From Vombatus ursinus (taxonomy: Eukaryota; Chordata; Mammalia; Diprotodontia; Vombatidae): a stretch of 64,000 bases of DNA. A program made the translations under genes and the position numbers. The stretch's first letter is position 1. Every line of letters starts with the position of its first letter. Below are positions 21,364 to 32,773 of the stretch, piece by piece. The notes below the pieces were generated by a model that did not search any database, was not told the DNA's origin, and worked only from the letters and a program-made list of their open reading frames with translations. The DNA is taken from contig NW_020954562.1 in NCBI RefSeq assembly GCF_900497805.2, positions 22,036,347-22,100,346 of the forward strand, written 5' to 3'.

Positions 21364-22634
21364 AGCAAAGAGTAATCAATTAGTAAATTTTTGGCTATTG
21401 ATTGATGTTTTGCTTGAAGACAGAGTTGAACCAAGGAAGAGGCAAAAAAATGAAGATTCTGGAGAGAGACCATACTGAAGGAGTTAGATATTGCAAGAGG
21501 TGGGAGTAGATGAAGATACAGGAAAAAGGGTTTTGAGACAATGAGCTTATATTTCCCAGGGAAAATTAAGAGGTCAAATTGATTCCAGAGAAATATTAAA
21601 ACTTCCAGGTCAGTATTTGGAATATCAAGATTTTTTCCTAGGAAGAAGTTACAGGCAGCAAACCACTGTTCTTAAGGAACTCTTGGTTACTGAGAGATAA
21701 AACCTTGATGATTCATTCACTTTAGATAGGTGCTTGTTACAAATCTGCCTTGGAATTCTAGTATAGGAAGCCTTTAAGATGTAAGAGTGGATGGTGGGCA
21801 GAATAGCCAAGTGGATAGTTCCTTTTGGGAAGTTCTGAGAAGAACTGAGAAGTGGACACTCATCTGCTTCTGTCCATCCCATAATGCTCAACTGACCCTT
21901 GTCCTCAGAGCCATTTGTTGGGATGCTTTCCCCAAGCATTATATGCTGTTAAGTTGATTTCTGTAGTGAACACAAAGCCATTTACAGTAGATTTACTGCA
22001 CGATGTGTGCAAACACAGCTTCTACCAAATATTTTGTGCTGTTGCCATATGTGTACCTGATGATTAACTCCTTGTAAATGTTTGATGTAGTTCCCTTGGG
22101 TTGATGGAAATTTGTTGCTAAAACATTTCCTCTCCACACCGTCCTGCCTGATTTCCTGCTCTGTTCAGACCTTCTCCATTTGACGCCTACTTAAAATTTC
22201 ACACACTTAAGCTTTGTAGAAAGAATCCAAGAATCACAAGAGAATTACCACGTCCCCCTGTCTCTACTTGGATTCAAGATGAGGAAAAGCTAGCTCTGAG
22301 GGAAACCTTTTCAGCTGACCATTTTCAGCATTCTTTTTTTTTTTTTTCATGCCTTCTGGAAGGCCATGAGAGTCACCTCAGAACATTATGGGGAAGAAGA
22401 ACTTGTCAAATTCAGCATAATAATCTACTGTAACTAGAGGTTGTGGCTATAATTCTCTTTTCAATTTACTAGTTGTCTGGCTTCACCCACCCAAAATACA
22501 TTTGTCATAATCCCAGAAATACTGTCCTTTTTAGGTCTTGTCATTATCTGTTGTTGGAATAAACTTTTTACTCAGGGATCTTTTGTCCCCAGAAAGCCTT
22601 TCTGCACCTGGGAGTGGCAGTCAGTCAAGAAGAG
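21364..22634. other. No gene recognised
   Basis: No protein-like exon or clear repeat. The frame at 21649-21939 on the minus strand is unrecognised. A T14 run lies at about 22335. Confidence 0.45.
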
Positions 22635-22985
22635 TGAACAAACATCTATTAAATACTTCTTATGTGCCAGTCACTGTACTAAGTGTAGGGGATACAAAGA
22701 AAGGCTAAAATATGGTCCTTGATCTCAAGGGCTCACAGTAAATGGAGGAGACAACATTTAAGTACGTGTGTACATAGAAGATCGATATAGTGAAGCAGGG
22801 GAGGGGAATCATCAGGAAAGGACCTGAAGAAGGTAGGATTTAAGCTGAGGGTTGAGGAAAGACAAAGAAGCTAAGAGTCAGAGGTGAGGGGAAGAGTATT
22901 ACAGAAATAGAGGGAAACCACTACAAAGGCACAAAGACAGACTGTCACGTAAGAAGAACAGCAAGTAGACCAGGCTAGCTGGATT
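22635..22985 (-). repeat. L2 LINE 3' end
   Basis: The antisense L2 tail reads acatctattaaatacttctt, tgtgccagtcactgtactaa, ggggatacaaagaaaggc and caagggctcacagtaaatgg. L2 3' sequence continues with gaaaggacctgaagaaggta. Confidence 0.85.
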
Positions 22986-23044
22986 GTACCGTTCGTGGAG
23001 GGGAGTAAATGTAAGAAGACCAGAAATGTATATATACATAAATA

Positions 23045-23195
23045 TAGACATTCATATGTATATAGTGTTAGGTAGTAATTTAAGCTCCTATAGTTCTATC
23101 TATTATTTATTGTTTATCATTTATAATAATCTTGTGAGGTAGGTTTATGAAAATTATCCATTATACAAATTCACTTAGGGAAATTAAAACTCAGT
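23045..23195 (-). repeat. MIR fragment
   Basis: A weak antisense MIR with atcttgtgaggtaggttta and a degenerate core. Confidence 0.5.
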
Positions 23196-23219
23196 GGGAG
23201 ATCTATCTGCATATTGATA

Positions 23220-23320
23220 AATATCTGCCTATCTATATCTTTCAATCTATATCTACATATCAATATATATAGCCATCCATCCATCCATCTCCATCCATCC
23301 ATCTATCTATCTATCTTTGC
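23220..23320. repeat. (ATCT)n/(ATCC)n microsatellite
   Basis: Mixed CATC and CTAT tetranucleotide repeats. Confidence 0.95.
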
Positions 23321-24013
23321 TCATCTATTATTTTGTAATCCTCCACCTTCCCTCATTGACAAGGTTTCTTAATTTTAAAAAGTGCCATGGGATAATGATC
23401 CTAAAATCACTATTGTTTGTATAATGCACTAGTGCATACAGACCATTCAATCTTAGGCTATGCAATTGTGCCCTAGTCAGGAAACACTTGTGTTGAGTAG
23501 TATGTTCAGTTGTCCATACCATTTTTCAGGAAGAATATTGGTAATATGAAAAGCTTCTGCCAAACAGATTAGTTGAGGGCAGCCTGAATGCCCAGGAAAT
23601 CAGGAATATGTGGCAATAGTACTGAAATTGTATAGAGTTAGATGTGCCTGTCTTACTGCTTGTGTCAACAACTCCATTCTGCTTATAGTTACATTACTAC
23701 GACTAAGTAAAATAGTTACATTACTAGGACTAGGTGAAATACAGCCAGCTAAGGAGGGAAATCAGATTTCTGTTGGTGAGGGGAGACGGAGAACTATACA
23801 GATCAAATAAATCTACATTAACTATATCCCTTTTACGCTAAAGAATGAGTGGTGCCACTTGGTGAGGGATAGGAGTAGGGAATCACCCACCTCTTATTTA
23901 AAAACCAGTGAGAGCTTGGCATTCCCTTGGTTTTGAGTGGAGTGTATCACCTGGTAAACATGGAGACTTCCCAGAATTTGTTTTTCCCAGAATCTGGTTC
24001 TTATGTGGTAAAG
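23321..24013. other. No gene recognised
   Basis: No protein-like exon and no recognised repeat. At 23686-23726 the phrase atagttacattactacgact is repeated imperfectly once, 31 bp further on. Confidence 0.45.
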
Positions 24014-24214
24014 CAGCCATTTTCAAAGCATGGTCCTGGGAACTCTGGAGGTGTCTGAGATCCCACATGAAAAGTCAAAACAATTTTCATAACAAACTGA
24101 ACCATTTGATTTCTAATACAGTAAATATTGACATAATCTGATAAGCTCTGTGGGAGTCCTCTATAATTTTTGAGTGTAAAGGGGTCCTGAGACCCAAAAG
24201 TTTGAAAACTGGTG
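24014..24214. mobile_element. hAT-type non-autonomous DNA transposon
   Basis: The ends are inverted repeats: cagccattttcaaag at the left and the reverse complement caccagttttcaaac at the right. The flanking 8-mers tggtaaag and tggtagat agree at six of eight sites, as for an 8-bp hAT target duplication. The interior, with catggtcctgggaactctgg, resembles a common mammalian element. Confidence 0.75.
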
Positions 24215-24299
24215 TGGTAGATGACAAATTAGTGCCTACCAATCCCACCTGCTATTTAAGAGTAAAGAAAATAGTCATATTAAAGACAGAAGGAGATTT

Positions 24300-24430
24300 A
24301 TAGGTTCAAGGGATCATAGATTTAGAGCTAGAATCAATCTTAAAGGTCACTAATTCTAATCCTCTCATTTTACAAATCAGGAAACTGAGACCCAGAGAGG
24401 TTAAATGTTATGCCTAGGGTCACTTTTGAA
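24300..24430 (-). repeat. MIR3/THER-type SINE fragment
   Basis: ggatcatagatttagagcta, then ttttacaaatcaggaaactg and agacccagagaggttaaatg are the antisense landmarks of this family. Confidence 0.8.
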
Positions 24431-24814
24431 ATAAGTAGTGTCTTAGTAAAGAGAATTTTCATGTAGGGTATGAAGTAGATATTCTGTTTAACCCAAAGAG
24501 GATAGAATTAGGAAGTTATAAAGTGGGAAATTAGGCTTTATGGAGGAGGGGGAAGTCTTCCTAACAACTATAGCTATAAAGAAGTGTAATTATTTGCTTT
24601 CAGGGCTGTGGGATTCACACTCACTACAGTTGGCCTTCAAGCAAAGGCTGTATGTGTGGGTATGCTGTGGAGACTATTCCTGTTGTGATACATGTTGGCA
24701 TAGATGGCTTCTTCAGGCTCCTCTCTGTCTGAGACTCTGTGATTCTGTAAGTTATAGAACCTTCTCTCTTTACATGTGAGTATTAATCTGTTGTTAAGGA
24801 TCAAAATAATAATT
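24431..24814. other. No gene recognised
   Basis: The frame 24540-24779 (79 codons) is unrecognised and has no supporting context. Confidence 0.45.
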
Positions 24815-25045
24815 GATAGTAAGATGGTACTTTGATATTTACAAAATATTATATGTACATCATCTTACTATTTTTCACAACAATCCAATGACATGTTCCA
24901 TGAGCATTGCTATCCCCCTTTTACAGATGAAAAAATTGAGAAGCTCAGAGAGATTAAGTCACCTGTCCATCATTTTACTTCTAGAAAGTTTCACAGAAAA
25001 GTATTTGAACCCAGGTCTCTCCTCACTACAGCACTCTTTTGTAAT
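24815..25045 (-). repeat. MIR SINE
   Basis: An antisense MIR with ccccttttacagatgaaaaa and tttgaacccaggtctctc. Confidence 0.8.
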
Positions 25046-25310
25046 ATTGTACTACACAATACTATCTCTAAAGATATATTAAAAGATATATTAAGATAAA
25101 AGATATATAAAGATATATTAAAATGCTTATCTTTGGTCACCTGATGATTTTATTCTAATTTGAACAGTTCAGCCATTTTTCTTTTGGCTTTGAGAGCTAA
25201 AAAATTACTTTCTCCAAATCACAAATAGCAAGTTAGTGAGTGAAGCATAGTGAATCAAAGTATATATTAACTATATAATTTGGAATTTTGATTTTCCGTG
25301 TTTTTTTTTC

Positions 25311-25547
25311 AGTTGTTTTGGTCACGACCAATTCTTTGTGATCTCATTTGAGATTTTCTTGGTAAAGATATAGAGTGGTTTGCCATTTCCTTCTCCAGCT
25401 CATTTTACAAATGAGGAAATTGAGGCAAACAGGGTTAAGTGACTTGCTCAAGGTCACACATCTAATAAGTGTCTGAGCCAGTATCTAAACTCAGATCCTT
25501 CTGATTCTAGGGCTGGCACTCTATCCACTGTGCCACCTAGCTGCCCT
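25311..25547 (-). repeat. MAR1-type SINE (left of a head-to-head pair)
   Basis: The antisense copy runs from the RTE-type tail (acgaccaattctttgtgatc) to the tRNA-like head (tgtgccacctagctgcc). Only about 10 bp separate it from the next, oppositely oriented copy. Confidence 0.92.
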
Positions 25548-25556
25548 AATATGTGA

Positions 25557-25815
25557 TGCAGCTAGGTGGCACAATGGATAGGACATTGGGCTTGTAATCA
25601 GGAAGATTCATCTTCCTGAGTTCAAATCTGGCCTCAGATACTTACTAGCTGGGTGACCTTGAGCAAGGCGTTTAACCTTCTTTGTCTCAATTTCCTCATC
25701 TGTAAAATGAGCTGGAGAAGGAAATGGCAAATTATTCCAGTATCTTTGCCAAGAAAACCTCAAGTGGTGTCACGAAGAGTTGGACACGATTGAAAAACAA
25801 AAATGACTGAACAAA
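25557..25815 (+). repeat. MAR1-type SINE (right of a head-to-head pair)
   Basis: The sense copy starts with gcagctaggtggcacaatgg, contains gagctggagaaggaaatggc and ends with the RTE-type tail agttggacacgattgaaaaa. With the left copy it can form a hairpin with a stem of about 240 bp. Confidence 0.92.
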
Positions 25816-25944
25816 TAACTTTATAATAGATACAATTATAGAAAGGGAGGATTAGAAAGAAGTAGGGAGGCAGGGGGAGTGTTCAATGATTAGTTTCTTA
25901 TTTTTTTCCCTAAGAATTTTGTTAGATTATCAAGGGTATAGAAG

Positions 25945-26105
25945 TATGAGTTGGAGTCACAGAGCCTAAGTTAAAATTCTGTATCTGTTACTTACTACTT
26001 AAATGACCTTAGATAGATCATCTAAGTTCTTTAGATTTCAGTTTCTCATCTCTCATGTGAGGTGACTTCTGAGATTTTTCCCAAATATAAATCCCTGATT
26101 CAATG
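25945..26105 (+). repeat. MIR/THER-type SINE fragment
   Basis: ttggagtcacagagcctaag, then ttacttactacttaaatgac and gaggtgacttctgagattt follow the sense order of the family. Confidence 0.6.
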
Positions 26106-26155
26106 CTTTTCTGAATAAATCCCTCCAGCCAACTCTTCCTGCAAGTCTAAGAGTA

Positions 26156-27226
26156 CCATATTTCACAGCATAATCATCACCGCTGCATAATTGTTGCACC
26201 TTTTCAGTCCAAAAGTTGGTTTATAACATTTCATCACATAATCATTGCATGGTATAATTCTATTCGTCATGCCATTTAAAAGGTAAACAGAGCAGCAATG
26301 TATTCACCAGTGGCATATGGATATGCATTTATCTCTCGTGCATTGTGAGCTATGAGCCTAGAATTCTCAGTGCATAGGCATTGTTTGTATGTTTCTGAAA
26401 GCTGACTTGTATGGTTTGTTTAGCATATTGTTAGTGTTGCAGTACTAACGGTATTGTCACTCAACCCAATGAAGAGCTGTAGGTGCAAGGGGAAAGAGTG
26501 GGCCGGTGAAGCTGCCATGAGGAAGTCACATGATATGGTAAGACTTGCATCTTCCTGTGGTTGCTAAATGGTACAGTTCATCTGCCAGCAATTTAGTAAT
26601 AAATTATTTTTAAACAATACTGGCACAATTTTTAAAAAAGCTTCACATAATTTTCGTACCCTGCTTTTTTTTTATTCATTTCTTTTGATTTATCAACAAT
26701 CACTTCTATAAGCTTTTGAGTTTTAAATTTTTCTCCCCATTTCTCCTCCCTGCCCTCCCCAAGACGATGTGTAATCTGATATAGGCTATACATATACGTT
26801 CCCATTAAACATATTTTCATATTGGTGATGTTGTAAGGAAGAATGAGAACCAATAGGAGGAACCACAAGAAAGAGAAAACAAAACAAAACAGAAGAAAAA
26901 AAAGAGCAAATAGTATGCTTCAATCTGCATTCAAACTCCATAGTTCTTTCTTTGGATGTGGATAGCATTTTCCATCATGAGACCTTTGGAGATGTCTTAG
27001 ATCCTTGCATTTCTGAGAAGGGCTAAGTCTATCAATGTTAGTCATTGCACAACCAGGCTGTTACTGTGTACAATGTTCTCCTGGTTTTGCTTACTTCACT
27101 CAGCATCACTCCAAGTCTTTCCATGTTTTTTTGAAGTCTGACTGCTCATCATTTCTTATAGCACAATAGCATTTTTTTTCAAAAAATTTGGCATAATATC
27201 TGTGATGATTATGCGGTGAAATACGG
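26156..27226. mobile_element. Short TIR DNA transposon, split by an L1 3' end
   Basis: The terminal inverted repeats are 25 bp and agree at 23 sites: ccatatttcacagcataatc at the left and, in reverse complement, ccgtatttcaccgcataatc at the right, both continuing atcac. TA precedes the left end and CA follows the right end, consistent with a TA target site with one transition (Tc1/mariner or pogo-like), though that class is inference. Without the L1 at 26665-27172 the element is about 560 bp, too short for a transposase. A short frame after 26471 begins MKSCRCKGKEWAGEAAMRKS and could be a transposase relic. I do not recognise a named family with certainty. Confidence 0.75.
26665..27172 (-). mobile_element. 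L1 LINE 3' end inside the TIR transposon
   Basis: The antisense L1 3' UTR and ORF2 end start with a T run and contain gtatgcttcaatctgcattc, ggtgatgttgtaaggaagaa and ttcttatagcacaatagcat. Both edges are T runs, so the exact site duplication cannot be read. Confidence 0.88.
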
Positions 27227-27228
27227 CA

Positions 27229-27714
27229 TAACAGTGGGCTCATGCAGTATGTGTCTCTGAAGTGGTTGGAAAGTTTTCTCCTTGGTGAAGAGTATTATTT
27301 TTAATTGGTTCATTTATACAAAAAGTGATCCAACCACAATAATAAGGAAATAAATAGATTAAAAATAGTTTTTGCAAAGGCAGCAATCATGTCAAAAATA
27401 AATTCTGATGAAGATGTAATGATTATGTCCAGTATATTATCTTAAAGAGAAGTATCTTGGAGTACTGCAAGAAAGGCAATTTCAGATACAGACTGATTTA
27501 ATAACATAACCCAGTTTGCTAACTATAACATCATTTTTCACTAACTGTTCATATTCCAGTGGAAGTTGTGACCAGACACTAGAACTCACTGAAAGACTGG
27601 CTAATATACCCTTTAAAAATGAGTTTTTTGTGTATTTGTATTCATATATATTTATTACATTTTATAATGTGATACTGCTGTGTTAGATTACTGAATTTTA
27701 AAGCTGGAAGTAGG
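27229..27714. other. No gene recognised
   Basis: No recognised repeat or coding frame. Confidence 0.45.
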
Positions 27715-27815
27715 CTTGTGAGGCTTCAATAAAGTAATGGATGTAAAGCATTTTGTAAACCTTAAAGTGGTATATAAATGTTACTATTATTAATATTATT
27801 ATTGATACTATTATT
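27715..27815 (+). repeat. MIR/THER 3' tail
   Basis: atgtaaagcattttgtaaac, then ccttaaagtggtatataaat and a TATTAT-rich end are the usual 3' tail. Confidence 0.7.
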
Positions 27816-27821
27816 ATCTTA

Positions 27822-28066
27822 CACAAGAGTTGTCAAACTTGATCTGAAGAGCATGCCCATCACCTGTTTTTGTGTATCCAGTGATCTAGGAAGGGTTTTT
27901 ACTTTTAAAAATAGTTTTATTATATTTATGTATATGTATATATATATATATATATGCATACACATAGATGTGCATCTATGCATATATACATATATGTATA
28001 TACACACATTCTTTGGGCCATTAAAAAAAAAACAGGCAGCTGGCCTCAGTTTGCTGATCACTCACT
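27822..28066. mobile_element. Possible hAT-type element with TA-rich insert
   Basis: The left end agagttgtcaaacttg and right end ctcagtttgctgatcact pair imperfectly when one is reversed. The part ggcagctggcctcagtttgc recalls a common hAT end. A TATG-rich run lies at 27925-28008. Confidence 0.35.
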
Positions 28067-28094
28067 TCCAGTCACCAGGCATTCATTATGGTGA

Positions 28095-28360
28095 TGGCTT
28101 AATTCCTTCAGCTTTCTACTGAACTCCTGCTGAACACAAGCAAATTTTATAGAGTAACATGGAGCTGTACTGGTAAATGTTTAACAATCAGGCTCTTCAG
28201 AAAAATAAAAAATATAAGTAAGTAAACATCTTTAAGTTTAGTCTGCACTAACACTTTCTTAAGACTAGACAATTACCAAAACAGTAAATTAAGTCCTGAT
28301 TTGTAGCAATTGCTAATTTTTGAGTTATCAGTGTTCACAATGAAAATTCCAGTTTCTAGC
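28095..28360 (-). repeat. Unnamed dispersed repeat, family U1 copy 2
   Basis: The reverse complement contains gattgttaaacatttaccag, ttaagaaagtgttag and aattttcattgtgaacactg, in the order seen in the other copies. Confidence 0.6.
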
Positions 28361-28409
28361 TAGTAGCTCCAGATCATCCCTGACTGGAAACAATCTGAGA
28401 GGTCATTTA

Positions 28410-28660
28410 CTCATAGAATCATAGTTGCCAAATCCAATGGCCTTTTCTCAGTTCTCATTCTCCTTGACCTCTCCATAGCCCTTGACACTGTTGATCGCCC
28501 TCTCCTCCTTGGTACTCTCTTTTCTCTAGGTGTTTGTTTCACCACTGTCTCCTATTTACCTGACTGCTCCTTCTCAATGTCCTTTATTGGATATTCATCC
28601 AGATTATGCCCTCTCACCATAAGTATCCCTCAGGGTCTCCCTCTACATTACTTTACTTGG
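28410..28660 (+). repeat. L2 LINE, RT fragment
   Basis: Broken frames give SVLILLDLSIALDTVDRPLL, which matches the L2 reverse transcriptase block LLDLSAAFDTVDH, then a PQG motif. Confidence 0.8.
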
Positions 28661-30025
28661 TGAAATAAAGTAGCCAAGCAGTATCAGATTTCAAACTATG
28701 GTGCAAGTGGTAATCATCACCAATTTGGTACTGGGTAAAAAATAGAGTGGTTGATCAGTGGAATAGATTAGGTACACAATATACAGAAGCAAATGAGCAC
28801 AGCAACTAGTGTTTGATAAACACAACAATTCCAGATTAAGGTAAGAACTCACTCTTTGATAAAAACTGCTAGAAAACTAGGCAGGGAACAACATCTCATA
28901 CCGTATATCATCAGTAAGCCCAAAATAAGTACATGATTTAGACATAAAAGGTGATATAAGCAAATTAGGGGAACATAGAAGAAATTACCTGTCAAATCTA
29001 TGGATAGGTAAAGGTTCATGACCACACAAGAGAAAGAGAAGTTCATAGGAGGTAAAATGGGTAATTTTGATTACAAAAAAATTAAATTTTTGCACAAACA
29101 ATATCAATGTAGCTAAACTTAGAAGAAAAGCAAAAAATTGGGAAAAAATCTTTGCAGCAAGTTTCAAGATGAGCAATTCCCCATGATCAAGGGATATGAA
29201 CAGGCAGTTGTCAGAGGAAAAAAATCAAAGCCCTCAATAGTTATATATAAAAATGCCCTAGTTACTAATAATTAGAGAAATTCAAATTAGGACAACTCTG
29301 AGGTACAACCTTATATCTATCAGATTGGCTAAGATGACAAAAAAAAAGGAAAATGATATATGTTGGAGGAGATGTGAGGAAATAGGTACACTGATGCACT
29401 GTTGGTAGAGTTGTGAACTAGTCCTCCAACCATTCTGGAAAGCAATTTGGAACTATGCCCAAAAAACTATTAAACTGTGCATATCCTCTGACCCAGAAAT
29501 ACTTTTGGCAGGTCTATTCTCTAAAGAGATCAAAGAAAAAAGAAAAGGATCCATATGTACAAAATTATTTATAGTAGCTTTATTTTATGGTGCAAAGAAT
29601 TGGAAGCTGGGGGAAGTGATGAAAGGGATGTTTTCAGAAAAACCTGGGAAGACTTGAATGAACCGATGCAAAGTGAACCAAGCAGAACCAGGAGAAAAAT
29701 TTACACAGTAACAGCAATATGATATAGATAATCAATTAGTTATGAAAGACTTAGTACAATTACAAAAGACTCATGATAAAAGATGCCATCCGCCTCCAGA
29801 CTGAGAAGTGATAGACTCAGAATGCAGATCAAAGCAATTTTCCCCCTCTTCTTCTTTTTCTTCCTTTTTCTCTTTTTGTGTTCTGTATGACTTCATATTT
29901 GTATTGGTTTTTGTATTTTTTTGCCATCACAATGGCTGGGAGAGTTGTAGGGTAGACAGAATGTTAAAATGAAAAAAAAATAAAATTGAACAAAATTAAA
30001 AATAAAAATCAAACAAATAAAAACC
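28661..30025 (+). mobile_element. L1 LINE, ORF2 3' half and 3' UTR
   Basis: Sense L1 with aatagagtggttgatcagtg, then aaattagggg near 28970, attggctaagatgacaaaa at about 29324, the block catatcctctgacccag, and a 3' UTR ending in A-rich sequence near 30025. Many stops and deletions break the frame (for example the lysine-rich frames at 29040-29200 are not open). Confidence 0.85.
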
Positions 30026-30484
30026 AAGAATTTAATTGATTTTATTTTTATTTAGAGAAAGTTGGCTTTGGTACTAATCAACATAGTTTTGAAGGACTAA
30101 AAAAAAAAATGGAATAAATGTTTGTCATCTCAGGCCACTGGGGAGATAATGAACAAGCACTTCCTTGTCTGGGATTTATTCTCCTTAAGCCAGCAACCAC
30201 TGACAGCATCATCAGCCATTCTGTCTGTTAAAAGCAGATTTGACTTCATTGCTCCCCACAGATGGAAAGATAGCTGCAGTGCCTCAGGGATCAGCTTTCC
30301 CAGTCTCTAGTCTTCAGTGGCCACAGATTCTGCTTTTCCTTCCTCCACTGATTTTTCTGCAGCTGCACCAGAAGCTTTCCTAAACTTGGGCTGGAGGAAG
30401 GCAATGCTATCTTTTTGAAAATTGTACCTCCCAGAAACCCACAGTGGCAGGATCAGGGCACTTCTCTTTGTCTGCATCAGGAGT
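30026..30484. other. No gene confirmed; one protein-like stretch on minus
   Basis: On the minus strand about 34 codons ending at a stop near 30315 read LQPKFRKASGAAAEKSVEEG and continue KAESVATED. The composition is gene-like, but I recognise no parent gene and see no poly-A tail or site duplication. Confidence 0.3.
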
Positions 30485-30745
30485 GTGTTTGAGCCAGCTC
30501 AAACTGGCTTGTGAGAGACAATTGTTAAATTTTCAGTTTGAATATTTATACCTTGTAAATCAGCAAATGCTACAAATTAGAGTTTGATTTATTATTATTA
30601 TTTTGTTGTTGTTGATTGTATAGATTTAAGAAAGTGTGGAGAAAATGTAAATAAGGCAGATTAAATTTAAACATGTGTGCTTTTTTTTTTGAGAGCTGCT
30701 TGTTAAACATTTGCCAGCAAATCCCTGCTGCAGAGGTCCTTCTAA
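30485..30745 (+). repeat. Unnamed dispersed repeat, family U1 copy 3
   Basis: It contains gagacaattgttaaattttc, tttaagaaagtgt and gttaaacatttgccagcaaa in the order of the other U1 copies, with small T-rich insertions. Confidence 0.6.
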
Positions 30746-30794
30746 AAGGGTTATACTTGGGATTTGTACTAGGATCCTTTGGCTTCAGACCATG

Positions 30795-30950
30795 TTCACT
30801 TTTAACCACAATATCTCCTTTCTTACTTTACAGACTAAGAAACTGAGGTTTAGAGAGGTCAAATACTTGTCACACAAGTATTCAGAAACTGAACCAATAT
30901 TCAAATCCACATTTCCTGTTTGCCAGTCCCATGCTTTTTCATTCCTATTT
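30795..30950 (-). repeat. MIR fragment
   Basis: actttacagactaagaaact and gaggtttagagaggtcaaat are antisense MIR landmarks. Confidence 0.7.
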
Positions 30951-31189
30951 TTATATATTTTTCCTATACACTGAAATGTCCTCCCACATACGAATATTTT
31001 TTGGCATATTCTACCATATAAATTTTCAAAACTTATACCTTGTATGTATATCTATATAAACTAGGATAGAGGCAGGGTGAATAGAGAAAAGCAAAAGGGT
31101 ATAAAAGATGCTGCAGATATAACATTAACAGATTTTTATAATGAATAGGCTATGGTAGATAAATAAGTAAAAAAAATCTCAAGATTTCA

Positions 31190-31425
31190 AACCCTACATA
31201 TATATATTCATATATATATATAAAGAGAGATGTGTATATAAATATATACTTACAAACATGTGTATATAGATATAATGAGATACATATGTATGAACACAAT
31301 ATAGATATGTGGTGAAATAGGATATATGTGTCTTGGTATGTATATGTATATCACATATGTGTATATGCATATATTTGTACATGTATGCATGTACATATAA
31401 TATATTTGTTTCATATATAAATGAG
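31190..31425. repeat. TA/TG-rich simple sequence
   Basis: Interrupted TATA, TATG and CATA repeats. Frames here are low complexity. Confidence 0.85.
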
Positions 31426-31439
31426 CTAGAGAATGAAAT

Positions 31440-31612
31440 GATATTTTATATAGAAATAGGTTTATATAGTAGAATATATCATAGAAATTTTTTTTAGGTA
31501 GCATGGTATGGTACAGAGGTGTTAAACTTACCTCCAGGAGAGGCTTTCAAATCTCCAGAGTGCCAAAAATGTAATTTTGATATATTTAACAAAATAACAA
31601 ATACATATATGT
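31440..31612 (+). repeat. Local duplicate A (SINE head plus hAT left end)
   Basis: It is about 80-85% like 32605-32777 by eye. Shared blocks include agcatggta, gtgttaaactt against gtgtcaaactc, and gccaaaaatgtaatttt against gccaaaaatgtaatttg. Confidence 0.75.
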
Positions 31613-31662
31613 GGATGTATCTATTTATGTACATGTATATACATATACAATGCCCAATATAC

Positions 31663-31666
<4 letters not shown>

Positions 31667-31698
<32 letters not shown>
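31667..31698. repeat. (AC)n microsatellite
   Basis: About 15 AC units abutting the 3' end of an antisense SINE. Confidence 0.95.
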
Positions 31699-31700
<2 letters not shown>

Positions 31701-31936
31701 TTCAGTTGTTTTCAGTTGCATCCTACCCTTTGTGACCTCATTTGGGGTTTTCTTGGCAAAGGTACTGGAGTGGTTTGTCATTTCCTTTTCTAGCTCATTT
31801 TGCAGATGAGGAAACTGAGATAAACAGGAATAAGTGACTTGTTTAGGGTCACACAGCTAGTGCCTCAGGACAGATCACAAAGATGAGTCTTCTTGATTTC
31901 TGGCTCAGTCCTCTAACCACAGTGCCACAATGCCCC
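31699..31936 (-). repeat. MAR1-type SINE
   Basis: Antisense copy with ctttgtgacctcatttgggg, ggagtggtttgtcatttcct and the head gtgccacaatgcccc. Confidence 0.9.
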
Positions 31937-32064
31937 ATACGTGCATATACATATATGTATGCATACATACAGATATATGAAATCAGTGCTAATTTTTACT
32001 TCTTCATCTACTATAGACAGTAGTTAAATTCTATTGCTTGTACGTCTATTATCTTTCATATTCA

Positions 32065-32545
32065 TCCCTTTCTCTCCACTCACCGTATCGCCACTCAAGT
32101 TTAAGCATCATTTCCCTTCTGTATTTTATTGTAATAGGTAACATTTTGCTCTGTTGAACAAACTCTCCTTATTGAAACTCAATTTCCATGATGATAGACT
32201 TCCCTAATTTTCTTCCTACTTCTCTGATTCCCTATTATATACTGAATAAAAGCCATACTTTTTACTCTGACTTTGAAGACCTATCATAGTCTAAACCTAA
32301 TCTAACCCCAATCTAACTTTGCCAGTTTTATTTCCCAATACTATCCTAACTGAAACCACCAATGCCAGACAATCTTTCCCTTCTGATATTTCTATTTTTC
32401 TGGTCCTTCTATGGTTTTTAATTTGTCTGTAGCTTATCTAGATTTTAAGGTTCTTGAAGTCCTTGAAGAGATGATGTAGGATTCTTGTGTTGGCACCACA
32501 GTTTCTAATACATTGTTATACCAGTAGTATGTATTCTGACCAATA
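32065..32545 (+). repeat. L2 LINE 3' region
   Basis: A weak sense L2 with gtctaaacctaatctaaccc, the ttttaaggttcttgaagtcc block and a position-matched tail. Strongly diverged. Confidence 0.5.
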
Positions 32546-32773
32546 AATTCAGTTTTGGAATTATTTTAGAATATAATTCTTGCTATGGGAATATAAAAGT
32601 AATAGAAATATGTTTGGTAATAGAAAAGGAATTATATAATAGAATATGTCACAGAAATGTATATTTTTTTGAGGCAGCATGGTACAGTGCAGAAGTGTCA
32701 AACTCACCTCTTAGAGTGGCATTTAAAACTCTACAATGCCAAAAATGTAATTTGGATATGTCTAACAAAATAA

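Noticed and set aside
25311-25815. The large hairpin read as a CRISPR-like or integron-like structure
   Set aside because: Both arms are ordinary MAR1 SINEs; there are no spaced direct repeats.
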